Shown piece after piece: positions 18,032-25,450 of a stretch of 44,733 nucleotides of DNA. Origin of the DNA: JALYXS01 sp051003795 (GTDB taxonomy: Bacteria; Acidobacteriota; Terriglobia; Bryobacterales; Bryobacteraceae); the NCBI GenBank assembly GCA_051003795.1, contig JBPCKZ010000044.1, positions 1 through 44,733 on the forward strand, read 5' to 3'. Numbering within the stretch: position 1 is the stretch's first letter; each line of letters starts with the position of its first letter. The translations under genes were made by a program, and so were the position numbers. The notes beneath the pieces were generated by a model that had not been told where the DNA came from, did not search any database, and saw nothing but the letters and a program-made list of their open reading frames with translations.

Positions 18032-18853
18032 ATGCCCGGAATCCTCTATCTCGTCGCGACGCCGATCGGCAATCTTGAAGACATCACTTTCCGCGCGGTG
18101 CGGATCTTGCGCGAGGTCGCGTGGATCGCCTGTGAAGATACGCGCCACACCGCCAAACTGCTCCACCATTACGATATTCATACGCCGACCGTCAGCTACC
18201 ACGATCACAACGAAGCCGAGCGCGCGAAGGACTTAGTGGGACGACTTCTGAGCGGATCTTCGGGCGCTTTGGTTTCGGATGCCGGAACGCCGCTGGTCTC
18301 CGATCCCGGTTATCGCGTGGTGCGCGCGGCCATCGATTTCGGTATTCCGGTGCAGCCCGTTCCCGGCGCGTCGGCGTCGCTCGCCGCCCTGGCCGCTTCC
18401 GGCCTCCCCAACAACGCCTTCTATTTCGGCGGATTTCTGCCCGCTAAACCCGGACAGCGATACAACGCGCTGGAAGCCTTGAAGCGGGAACAAGTCACGC
18501 TGATCTTCTATGAAGCGCCACACCGGATTTTGGACGCGTTGACCGATATCGAAGCGGCGCTCGGGCCGCGCCCCGTCGTGCTGGCGCGGGAGTTAACCAA
18601 AATGCATGAGGAGTTTCTGCGCGGCACCGCAGCCGGAATCCGTTCGATACTTTGCGCTCGCGATTTGCTCAAGGGAGAGATGACTTTACTAATCGGCAAA
18701 GCCGTCGAGCCGGTTGCGGATCAAACGCCGCTGGATCAGGCGGTTGAATCGTGCATCCGCGGCGGATTGAGCCGCATGGATGCGATCAAGACTGTCGCGC
18801 GGCAGCGGGGATTGTCGAAAAGGGAAGTTTATAAGGCGCTGGAAAAGCTTTAA
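18032..18853 (+). CDS. rsmI: 16S rRNA (cytidine-1402-2'-O)-methyltransferase RsmI
   Basis: A 273-residue SAM-dependent methyltransferase of the tetrapyrrole-methylase fold. The N-terminal signature GILYLVATPIGNLEDITFRA, then CEDTRHTAKLL, VSDAGTPLVSDPGY and VPGASASLAALAASGLP are characteristic of RsmI. It methylates the ribose of C1402 in the 30S decoding centre. It follows the deacetylase by 16 nt and is probably the last gene of the mla operon. Its TAA shares the sequence TTAA (18850-18853) with the stop of the convergent small gene. Confidence 0.96.
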   Translation: MPGILYLVATPIGNLEDITFRAVRILREVAWIACEDTRHTAKLLHHYDIHTPTVSYHDHNEAERAKDLVGRLLSGSSGALVSDAGTPLVSDPGYRVVRAAIDFGIPVQPVPGASASLAALAASGLPNNAFYFGGFLPAKPGQRYNALEALKREQVTLIFYEAPHRILDALTDIEAALGPRPVVLARELTKMHEEFLRGTAAGIRSILCARDLLKGEMTLLIGKAVEPVADQTPLDQAVESCIRGGLSRMDAIKTVARQRGLSKREVYKALEKL

Positions 18854-19305
18854 CGCGCACGTTTGCCTTGAACCACGAGATATGGGCTGTATTGGATAGT
18901 TTCGCGGGAATCGTAGCGGTTCCGCTTACGAATAGCGAACCCGTAGCTCTTGCGGTCTATGAGGGGCTGAACCATTTCGAGGGGAAGTGAGATGCTGACC
19001 CATCCGTCGGGACGCGGTTGCTCCTCAATAAGCGTGGATTTTCCAAGGGAGGGGACGATGGGAGAGGATTCCTTCCAAAGGGAAAGAATAGGCGCGATCT
19101 CAACGCGCTGCCGCGATGCCTTGCCTCCGACATGCAAGAGCAAGAGCGCCTTTTCGACGGTCCACCCCTGGATCGCCGAGACGCGGAACTGGACCAGAAA
19201 ATATTCGGAGGCGCGGGCGTTCGCCGTGCATTCCAGAAGCGCGGTTTCGGCTTGGGCGGTCACCGGAAGTAGCAACGCGGCGGCGATGAGAGCGCACGTT
19301 TTCAT
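18850..19305 (-). CDS. Small secreted protein, possibly DNRLRE/CBM96-like
   Basis: A 151-residue protein starting MKTCALIAAALLLPVTAQAE, a good signal peptide; GTG 19311 would add two residues. The mature part reads as one beta-sandwich with KALLLLHVG, an internal Trp, WVSISLPLEMVQPLI and a C-terminal SRETIQYSPYLVV. The spacing of these elements resembles the DNRLRE type of carbohydrate-binding-like domain, but I cannot confirm it. It is convergent with rsmI, sharing TTAA as overlapping stops, and divergent from the pseudogene at 19342. The location is probably periplasmic or extracellular. Confidence 0.7.
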   Translation of the reverse strand: MKTCALIAAALLLPVTAQAETALLECTANARASEYFLVQFRVSAIQGWTVEKALLLLHVGGKASRQRVEIAPILSLWKESSPIVPSLGKSTLIEEQPRPDGWVSISLPLEMVQPLIDRKSYGFAIRKRNRYDSRETIQYSPYLVVQGKRAR

Positions 19306-19341
19306 CTCCACCCATTGTGGCGTGTAGACTGAAATCGACTA

Positions 19342-19766
19342 ATGCATCGCAGGCAATTCTTGCAGGCTTTGTCGGCCGCGCCTCTTGTTTCCAGAATCAA
19401 GGTGACGACGCTCGAACTATTCGCGGTCAAAGTGAACGCCTGGGGGAACTGGATTCTTGTGCGCCTCAATACCAGCGCCTGGCTAAGAGGACGCGGGACT
19501 TACGAGCGTGCCATCAAAGCCGGCTTCGACGCCGTCAAGCTCGCCCCCTTCGACGATATGCCGCGAGATCTTTCGAACGGGGAACGGATTGAGCGGTTCA
19601 CGAAACTGGGGATTGAGCGCGCAAGCGCGTTGCGGAAAGCCATCGGCCCGCAAAGCGATTTGCTCATCGATGTCCACGGCCATCTCGATCTTGCGCGGGG
19701 TCTTGAACTCGCGCGGGCTTTGGTATCGAGATCAACCGGCGCACGGCCGCCGCGCACGCCGCCTGA
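19342..19766 (+). pseudogene. Collapsed enolase-superfamily (mandelate racemase-like) gene
   Basis: The N-terminus MHRRQFLQALSAAPLVSRI is a signal-like start followed by the capping-domain strand TLELFAVKVN and WILVRLNTSA. The sequence then jumps to YERAIKAGFDAVKLAPFDDM, barrel sequence normally about 100 residues further on, and continues to LLIDVHGHLD with the first metal-ligand Asp. Near 19713 the frame changes: a second frame reads AGFGIEINRRTAAAHAA then TGA (19764-19766), which looks like the normal C-terminus of the family. The remaining metal ligands and the catalytic acid/base are missing. At least two internal deletions, one out of frame, explain this. A 151-codon open frame survives but is unlikely to make an enzyme. 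Confidence 0.7.
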
Positions 19767-19771
19767 GCTAC

Positions 19772-20662
19772 GTGATCCTCGCCGCCACAGCACTTGATCG
19801 CGGCGTGCGCCTGGATGCCCTTCTCCACGCTCGCCTCCCCGAATTCAGCCGCTCCCGTCTTCAACAATGGATCAAAGCAGGACGCGTGCGAATCGACGGC
19901 GTCGCCCAGCGGGCATCCTACACTATCAGAGGCTCCGAACTCATCGACGTAGATCCCGCGCCGCTTTCGCCGCTTCACGCCGTGCCCGAAAATATTTCGC
20001 TCTCGGTGCTCTACGAAGACGACGATCTGGTCGCCATCGATAAGCCCGCCGGGATGGTCGTCCACGCGGGAGCGGGCGCCCATTCCGGAACGCTGGTCAA
20101 TGCTCTGTTGCACCGCTTCGAGTCCCTATCGCAGGTGGGAGGCGATCTGCGCCCCGGCATCGTCCACCGGCTCGACCGATTCACCAGCGGCGTGCTGCTT
20201 GTGGCCAAAACCGACAAGGCCCATCGAAATCTAGCCGCTCAATTCGCGGCCCGGCGCGTGCAAAAAACCTATCTCGCGCTAGTCGCCGGCAACGTCAAGG
20301 CTAGCCATCTTCGCATCGAGAAGCCGATCTCTCGCGATCCCGTCCGCCGCGAACGCATGACCGCCCGTCTCGCCAACGGCCGCGCCGCCTGGAGCGAATA
20401 TCGCGTCCTGCAGCGCTTCGAAACGTGCACCTTTCTCGAAGTCCGCATAGGAACCGGGCGCACTCATCAGATCCGCGTGCACCTTGCGAGCATCGGACAC
20501 CCCGTCGTGGGCGACCGCCTATACGGCGCGCCCCCGTCCGATCTCAACCGCTACTTCCTGCACGCCTGCCGCATTCAATTCGAGCAGCCGTCGAGCGGCG
20601 CGGCGATCGCGGTGGAGTCCCCGCTCGCGCCCGAACTTGAGGCGTGGATTGCAGGCCTATAA
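19772..20662 (+). CDS. RluA-family 23S rRNA pseudouridine synthase (RluD-like)
   Basis: A 296-residue protein from GTG 19772, 5 nt after the pseudogene stop; the frame is open upstream but runs through the pseudogene. An S4 RNA-binding domain (about 10-60; VRLDALLHARLPEFSRSRL) precedes the synthase. The catalytic motif is HRLDRFTSG with Asp135, KTYLALVAG follows, and GRTHQIRVHLASIGHPVVGD is the conserved C-terminal signature. It isomerises uridines in rRNA. S4 plus catalytic domain suggests the RluD branch, but RluA-family members are hard to separate by eye, so no symbol is given. Confidence 0.93.
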   Translation: MILAATALDRGVRLDALLHARLPEFSRSRLQQWIKAGRVRIDGVAQRASYTIRGSELIDVDPAPLSPLHAVPENISLSVLYEDDDLVAIDKPAGMVVHAGAGAHSGTLVNALLHRFESLSQVGGDLRPGIVHRLDRFTSGVLLVAKTDKAHRNLAAQFAARRVQKTYLALVAGNVKASHLRIEKPISRDPVRRERMTARLANGRAAWSEYRVLQRFETCTFLEVRIGTGRTHQIRVHLASIGHPVVGDRLYGAPPSDLNRYFLHACRIQFEQPSSGAAIAVESPLAPELEAWIAGL

Positions 20663-20663
20663 T
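20637..20663 (+). promoter_or_regulatory. Promoter of the VWFA-related gene
   Basis: TTGAGG (20637-20642), a 15-bp spacer and a perfect TATAAT (20658-20663) lie inside the 3' end of the preceding synthase gene. The ATG follows 10 nt after the -10, giving a leader of only a few bases. The spacer is short, so the -35 assignment is weak. Confidence 0.45.
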
Positions 20664-20673
20664 TGAGATATCT

Positions 20674-21618
20674 ATGAAATTTTCGCTGTCCCTTCTTGGG
20701 TGCGTGGCCGCGTGCCTGGCGCTCGGAGGGCAGACGCCATCCGCGCCGGCGCAGAAACCAGCCGCCTCGGAGCCGCTCGATCCGAACCGGTTCGTCCTCG
20801 ACGTCACCCGCGTGAACATGCTTTTCACCGTCACGGACAAGAAGGGCCGCTTCGTCACGGATCTTGCCAAAGACGATTTTCAGGTGGTCGAGAGCAAGAA
20901 GCCGCAGGTGATCCAACAATTCACCGCCGAATCCGATTTGCCGCTGCGGCTCGCGATCCTGATCGACACCAGCAACAGCATTCGCGACCGCTTCAAATTC
21001 GAGCAGCAGGCCGCGATCGAATTCATCAACACTACCGTCCGGCCCCGGCGGGACAAGGCGATGATCGTGAGTTTCGACAGCGCCGCCGAACTCGTCTCGG
21101 ACCTGATCGACGATCCTGAAAAGCTCGCCGCCGCGGTTCAAAGCTTGCGGCCAGGCGGCGGTACCGCTCTATACGACGCGCTCTTTTTCGCCTGCCGCGA
21201 TAAGCTTCAGTTGGATCAACCGCGCGATAAATTCCGCCGCGCCGTAATCATCGTCAGTGACGGCGAGGATAACCAGAGCCGCGTGACCCGCGATCAGTCG
21301 CTTGAAATGGCGCAAAAAGCGGACGCGGTGATCTACGCGATTTCAACTAACATCACGCGCATCGAAAACGACGGCGACAAGGTTTTGAAATACCTGACCG
21401 CGGAAACCGGCGGCCAGGCTTTTTTTCCCTTTAAAGTGCAGGATCTCGCGCAATCTTTCGAGAACATCGGCAATGAACTGCGACACCAGTACAATATCTT
21501 TTATCGCCCCGAGCCGCTGAAAGCCGACGGCCTTTACCATCCCGTCGATGTCAGAGTGAAGGGCCGTAAAGACCTGCTGGTAAGGGCCAGAAAAGGCTAT
21601 TACGCCCCCAAGCTATAA
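20674..21618 (+). CDS. Secreted VWFA-related Acidobacterial-domain protein
   Basis: A 314-residue protein. The frame opens at GTG 20644, but MKFSLSLLGCVAACLALGGQ is a clear signal peptide beginning at ATG 20674. After a Pro/Ala linker comes a short beta domain (NMLFTVTDKKGRFVTDLAKD), then a von Willebrand A domain with an intact MIDAS: DTSNS (Asp98, Ser100, Ser102), Thr in GGGTALYDAL and Asp in IIVSDGED. Proteins of this layout are abundant in Acidobacteriota and form a named family there, but their role is unknown; metal-dependent adhesion is inferred from the MIDAS. Cys10 could act in a lipobox (LLGC), but the n-region is short for a lipoprotein. Confidence 0.88.
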   Translation: MKFSLSLLGCVAACLALGGQTPSAPAQKPAASEPLDPNRFVLDVTRVNMLFTVTDKKGRFVTDLAKDDFQVVESKKPQVIQQFTAESDLPLRLAILIDTSNSIRDRFKFEQQAAIEFINTTVRPRRDKAMIVSFDSAAELVSDLIDDPEKLAAAVQSLRPGGGTALYDALFFACRDKLQLDQPRDKFRRAVIIVSDGEDNQSRVTRDQSLEMAQKADAVIYAISTNITRIENDGDKVLKYLTAETGGQAFFPFKVQDLAQSFENIGNELRHQYNIFYRPEPLKADGLYHPVDVRVKGRKDLLVRARKGYYAPKL

Positions 21619-21982
21619 GCTTATGCCTAACAGGCTGGTCAATAGGCCGAAAACCGTTTACCCAGCGCTCCTCACAGATATGGTAAGTGTGGGTCGCGAT
21701 GACCGCTGAGCGATTAGCGCGGCCAGCATGGCTGCGGCTCTTACGAGAAGAAAAGCGATCTGAGTCTCTCACTCATTTCAGCGTTGGGAAGAAAGCCGAT
21801 GAGCAAATCGGTCCAACATGAAAACGCGATAGACGAGCTAATCGCAACATCACGCGTCGCTTCATAGCCTTCTCAGAATAAACCCGCTCTTTTTCACCTG
21901 TGCTCTTGACCGTCGATCCGTGGAAGGGGTCATGGAAGAAACGCATAGGGCCAAGGGGTGCGTGCGCCGCAATGCCTTCAGG
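21619..21982. other. Intergenic region, nothing recognised
   Basis: This 364-bp gap lies between convergent genes. It has no ORF with coding character, no tRNA-like cloverleaf and no clear terminator hairpin with a T-tract. Its base composition is lower in GC than the flanks, compatible with decayed coding sequence, but I could not identify a source. Confidence 0.4.
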
Positions 21983-22906
21983 TTAGCCGGCAGCGACGGC
22001 TGCGGCGGCTACGCCAGTTGCGGCGAAGCGGAAATCGTAAAGCGGGAGCAGGTTCTGATCGGCAATCAGGATTTCGCGCACGTCGAAGGGATTGGTGAGA
22101 CCGGTGACCGCGTTTTGCGCCACCTCGAAGAGGTGTCCAATTCCTTGAGCTTCGTCGATATCCATATCGACAAGGTAATCGTCACCGGTGTCGCCGTTCC
22201 GGGAAAAGGTGAGTTGCAGATTTCCGTGCGCATCGCGAGTCTTGTAACTCGTGAAAATGCGATACGGCGGAATCGCCCTATGCAGAAGATCGTTGACGAC
22301 GTGGAAATCAGTGTCTTGCATGGTTTCTTCGAGCAGAGCCGCGCCCGTGCGGGCGAAGAGGCGATCTTGATCGAACTCGATGGCCGGGCCCAGTTTTGCA
22401 AACACAGCGTGACCGTCACCGAGTATTGTATTCGCCGACTTTGTATACAGGTTGAGCAACGCAGCTTTGCGGAGCGGCGGAAGGGCGTTGTAAAGCGGGC
22501 CGCTTTGAAGATGGGTCCCCGCGGCGTCTCGAAAGATATCGATCTCAGCGGCGGAAAGAAACTGTTGAAGCGGTAGCGGCAGGCCGTCGAAGGCAGGCGC
22601 GGCGATATCGGTTACCCGATCCGGATTAACCGGAAACACCACCGGATCGCGCGTGGCCGTGCCGCCTTCCGAGATCCGCAGGAAGAATTGGATAGTCCGG
22701 AAATTGGTGGGCATCAGCATGAAGCGATAAATGCCGTCGCCCGTGTCTTCCAGGCTGAGATTGATATTGGTCGCGCTATTCGGTGAAACGGCGACGCGGA
22801 AGTGTTTCGAGTTATCGAAACTGAAAAGCTCGATCAGGATATTCGGGTCCCGCAATGGGCGGCCGAGCACATCCTGTAATTGCAGTTGAACTCTTGCGGT
22901 TGACAT
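21983..22906 (-). CDS. Unrecognised protein, divergent partner of the lipase
   Basis: A 307-residue protein starting at ATG 22906 (MSTARVQLQLQDVLGRPL), with GGAGGGG just upstream as a strong ribosome site. The frame stays open into the opposite gene, but those residues are antisense shadow. Residues 1-100 look like a beta-sandwich (IELFSFDNSKHFRVAVSPNS, DGIYRFMLMPTNF). The rest is mixed alpha/beta, ending in an Ala-rich tail. There is no signal peptide or membrane segment. I do not recognise the family. It is divergent from the class 3 lipase with only 54 bp between starts and probable shared promoter elements, so a functional link is likely but unproven. Confidence 0.75.
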   Translation of the reverse strand: MSTARVQLQLQDVLGRPLRDPNILIELFSFDNSKHFRVAVSPNSATNINLSLEDTGDGIYRFMLMPTNFRTIQFFLRISEGGTATRDPVVFPVNPDRVTDIAAPAFDGLPLPLQQFLSAAEIDIFRDAAGTHLQSGPLYNALPPLRKAALLNLYTKSANTILGDGHAVFAKLGPAIEFDQDRLFARTGAALLEETMQDTDFHVVNDLLHRAIPPYRIFTSYKTRDAHGNLQLTFSRNGDTGDDYLVDMDIDEAQGIGHLFEVAQNAVTGLTNPFDVREILIADQNLLPLYDFRFAATGVAAAAVAAG

Positions 22907-22932
22907 ATTCCCCTCCAAGGTCGGCATCTTGG

Positions 22933-22959
22933 AGTATAATCCAAAATCAAGCGGATCAA
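22933..22959. promoter_or_regulatory. Overlapping divergent -10 elements
   Basis: AGTATAAT (22933-22940) contains TATAAT on the plus strand (22935-22940) for the lipase and TATACT on the minus strand (22938-22933) for the partner gene. On the minus strand TTGATC (22959-22954) lies 15 bp before that -10. No good plus-strand -35 is visible. One near-palindromic -10 could fire in both directions. Confidence 0.45.
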
Positions 22960-22960
22960 A

Positions 22961-23872
22961 ATGAACTTCGATCCAGTAGAAGCTGCGCGCAACGCTGAGT
23001 TCGTGAAGTTCGCGTATAACATGTACGGGAACGGCGGAGTGCTGTTGCCGCCTCCGGACCCGGGCATCGATGCGGCCGGGTTTCAACTCGTTGCGTACTT
23101 GACGGCGCAAGATTTCGACGATGTGAAATTTTACGGTTACTTGGCGGCTTCGAAGGCGCGCCCGGACACTCTGGTCCTGGCAATCCGCGGCACGCAGAAC
23201 TTCGCCGAGTGGCTCTTGGATATTGCGATCCTTCCCGTCCCGTTCACGCCGTTTCCTGACGCGGGCTTCGTAGCTTTGGGAATTCAAGGCATCGCGGATT
23301 CTTTCAAGATCGTAGGCAAGGATGGAGCTTCGAGCAGTCTTACGGACGCTATCGCCGCCATCGGGAAAGGGACGGGGATTCAAAGCTTATCGGTAATCGG
23401 CCACAGCTTGGGCGGAGCGCTGGCGACCCTGGCCGCCGCGAACCTCGCGATGGCGAACACGGCTGGGGTACAGAACAACCTAACGGTGTATACGTTCGGA
23501 TCGCCACGCGTCGGCTTACTCGATTTTGCGGCATCTTATAACAAAGCGGTGAAGACGAGCTTCCGGGTTTGGAACGAACTCGACGTAGTGCCGGAAGTAC
23601 CGGTATTTCCGTATATCCACGTAAGCGGATTGGGCGACAAAATCGTTCAGACGGAACACCAATTGTCGACGCTGGCGATTACTCCTCAATGCGAGCATCA
23701 CTTGACAAGTTATTTGTGGCTCCTAGATTCGACTAAGTTCCAGCTTGACGCGAATTGCAACAACGAAGTGCCGCAGATAGGGATGGCGCCCAATGCGCTG
23801 AATGTGATGGTACCGCCAGACCACGTTTCGGGAGCGCAGGCGCTGCGAAAGGCGGCGAGCGGGCGATTGTAG
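22961..23872 (+). CDS. Class 3 lipase-family hydrolase
   Basis: A 303-residue protein. LVLAIRGTQNFAEWLLD is the strand and oxyanion region of class 3 lipases. GHSLGGALATLAA holds nucleophile Ser149, YTFGSPRVG is the following conserved strand, NELDVVPEVP has the likely acid Asp208, and CEHHLTSYLWLLD the catalytic His (246 or 247). The fold and triad match fungal-type triacylglycerol lipases and their bacterial relatives. There is no signal peptide, so the enzyme acts in the cytoplasm or leaves by a non-Sec route. Divergent neighbours of such lipases sometimes encode immunity proteins, but nothing here proves that. Substrate unknown. Confidence 0.9.
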   Translation: MNFDPVEAARNAEFVKFAYNMYGNGGVLLPPPDPGIDAAGFQLVAYLTAQDFDDVKFYGYLAASKARPDTLVLAIRGTQNFAEWLLDIAILPVPFTPFPDAGFVALGIQGIADSFKIVGKDGASSSLTDAIAAIGKGTGIQSLSVIGHSLGGALATLAAANLAMANTAGVQNNLTVYTFGSPRVGLLDFAASYNKAVKTSFRVWNELDVVPEVPVFPYIHVSGLGDKIVQTEHQLSTLAITPQCEHHLTSYLWLLDSTKFQLDANCNNEVPQIGMAPNALNVMVPPDHVSGAQALRKAASGRL

Positions 23873-23875
23873 TCG

Positions 23876-23900
23876 AAAAAAACGGCATTCCGGTCGGAAT
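23876..23900 (-). terminator. Hairpin with T-tract after the secreted-protein gene
   Basis: On the minus strand, ATTCCG-AC-CGGAAT (23900-23887) is followed by GCCG and seven T (23882-23876). It lies about 75 bp beyond the stop of the minus-strand gene at 23975. The stem is short with a 2-nt loop, so the call is weak. It also overlaps the end of the convergent lipase region. Confidence 0.35.
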
Positions 23901-23974
23901 TATTTCGCACCGCAATATGCCGCCTGCACTTGCTCCTCTTAACGCTTCGCTGGCAGCCTTGCGACTCAGCCCGG

Positions 23975-25291
23975 TTACGGGTGGCTGACGCCTGGATACC
24001 GCAAGACCGTATAATTCCGCAGCGTCACGGAACCCGCGCTAGCCTGCGCCAGGAAGTCGATCCGGAGCGCCGCCGCCAGCGAATCCGCCGCGTCGTTCAC
24101 GCCCGCCGCAAAGCCCAATACGGTGCCCCAGCTTTCCACGCTCAACTGCGTTCCCCCCGAATAAACGCCCGCGTCTCCGCGCCCGGCGATCATCGTGTCC
24201 AATGGGCCCGCTTTTCTCGCCGCGAGCGTCGTGGCGCCCCATAGCACCTGGAATCCGAACCCCGCCGATGCGCCCGATTGCGAATAAGAAAATCGGACCT
24301 CGACTCGATCGCCGGGCTGCAAAGCGTTCGCGCCTACCGTGCAATTCCCGAGGCTGGTCAAGAGCGTCGAACTCGTGGTCGTGCCGGTGCTGCTGCAAAG
24401 CACTACCGCGGGTTGGCTTGAGGGGGCTGGCGCTGGTCCCCCTTGTGTCAATCCGCCTGCCAACGTACCCGCGCCGCCCATGCGATAAGACGCAAGCAGC
24501 GTGTCCCCCGGCTGCGGAATCGCGCCCGCCAGAAACTGCAGGGCCGCGTTCGTCAGCGTGTAATCGGAGCCGGTCTTCTGTAAGAGACCGTTCCGATACA
24601 AAGCCACGCTCGCAGCCGGACTGGGCGCATTCGCCAGCGTGAAACTGCTATTCGATCCGTCCACGATCCCGAGCGGCGACTCCGCATCGATGAACGCCGG
24701 GTTCTGCGTGGGGTCGGCGCATGGCCCCGCCGTCCCGTCCACGCGTACGCAATCGGAAAGATTCCCGACCACCGTTTCCACGGTTCCCGAAGAGGTGATA
24801 ATCGCCGTTCTCCCCAGACCGAAAGAAGGGCCTTTTACCGGGCGCAGGCCCAGGTCCGCCAACAAGCCAATCACGTCCGCTTCCAGGATCGGCGTCTGAC
24901 CTGCCGGCGGCAGAATCGCGCCGGTGTTCGGCGTGTTCCGTATATCTTTCAGGCGCAGTACGCGGTCACTCTGCGGCACGGTCCACGATTCCGAAAATTG
25001 CACCAAGCCGTCGCTCTGGTAACGGACAAGGTAGGGGTTCGGAGGTGTAGCATCCGCGTTGGGAACCAGTTGCACCAGCAGGTTGCCGTTAACGATCGGA
25101 ACCGTGACGCTCTGCGTCGCGATATTCGATGCGTTGGCGGATTCAAAAGTGGTCCACGTAATCACGGCGGAACCGCTGAACCGCGTGCCGTTGGCTTTAT
25201 ACAAAGTGTCTTCGATGGTCACCAACGGCGGTTGTGCCTCGGCCAGGAAGGATAACGCGACCAGAACGGCCATTGTGCGGCCAATTAACAT
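23975..25291 (-). CDS. Large secreted protein with a phage-tail-like beta module
   Basis: A 438-residue protein. ATG 25291 follows GGAGG with good spacing; TTG 25294 is immediately before it. MLIGRTMAVLVALSFLAEAQ is the signal peptide. Residues 20-120 look like a beta domain (VTVPIVNGNLLVQLVPNAD). Around 200-275 the pattern SPLGIVDGSNSSFTLANAPS, VALYRNGLLQKTGSDYTLT and PGDTLLASYRM matches a module seen in phage tail and fibre proteins. The C-terminal 150 residues are Ser, Gly and Thr rich. It is probably surface-exposed or extracellular. No catalytic motif is visible and the role is unknown. Confidence 0.8.
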   Translation of the reverse strand: MLIGRTMAVLVALSFLAEAQPPLVTIEDTLYKANGTRFSGSAVITWTTFESANASNIATQSVTVPIVNGNLLVQLVPNADATPPNPYLVRYQSDGLVQFSESWTVPQSDRVLRLKDIRNTPNTGAILPPAGQTPILEADVIGLLADLGLRPVKGPSFGLGRTAIITSSGTVETVVGNLSDCVRVDGTAGPCADPTQNPAFIDAESPLGIVDGSNSSFTLANAPSPAASVALYRNGLLQKTGSDYTLTNAALQFLAGAIPQPGDTLLASYRMGGAGTLAGGLTQGGPAPAPSSQPAVVLCSSTGTTTSSTLLTSLGNCTVGANALQPGDRVEVRFSYSQSGASAGFGFQVLWGATTLAARKAGPLDTMIAGRGDAGVYSGGTQLSVESWGTVLGFAAGVNDAADSLAAALRIDFLAQASAGSVTLRNYTVLRYPGVSHP

Positions 25292-25436
25292 CAAAACCTC
25301 CGGATATTGAAAAACTGCGTTTCTGGCCTCAGTCTATCGGCGCACTCGCATTGGACCTGCTTCCAAACCTCCCAATCCAATGTCTAAGTGCAACTAAGTT
25401 GGCAAGTTGGCGAATTTCACCAAGCTTGTGACCTGT

Positions 25437-25442
25437 TATCAT
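25437..25442 (+). promoter_or_regulatory. -10 element directly before der
   Basis: TATCAT ends 8 nt before the der ATG at 25451, with no Shine-Dalgarno sequence between. The likely start site falls at or beside the ATG. No convincing -35 is seen. Confidence 0.35.
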
Positions 25443-25450
25443 GAAGCCTC

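Noticed and set aside
21619..21982. Possible tRNA or small RNA in the gap after the VWFA gene
   Set aside because: No acceptor stem, T-arm consensus or terminator could be found on either strand.
22907..23383. N-terminal extension of the 307-residue unknown protein
   Set aside because: The open frame continues antisense to the lipase, but the strong ribosome site at ATG 22906 and loss of protein-like composition upstream mark the true start.
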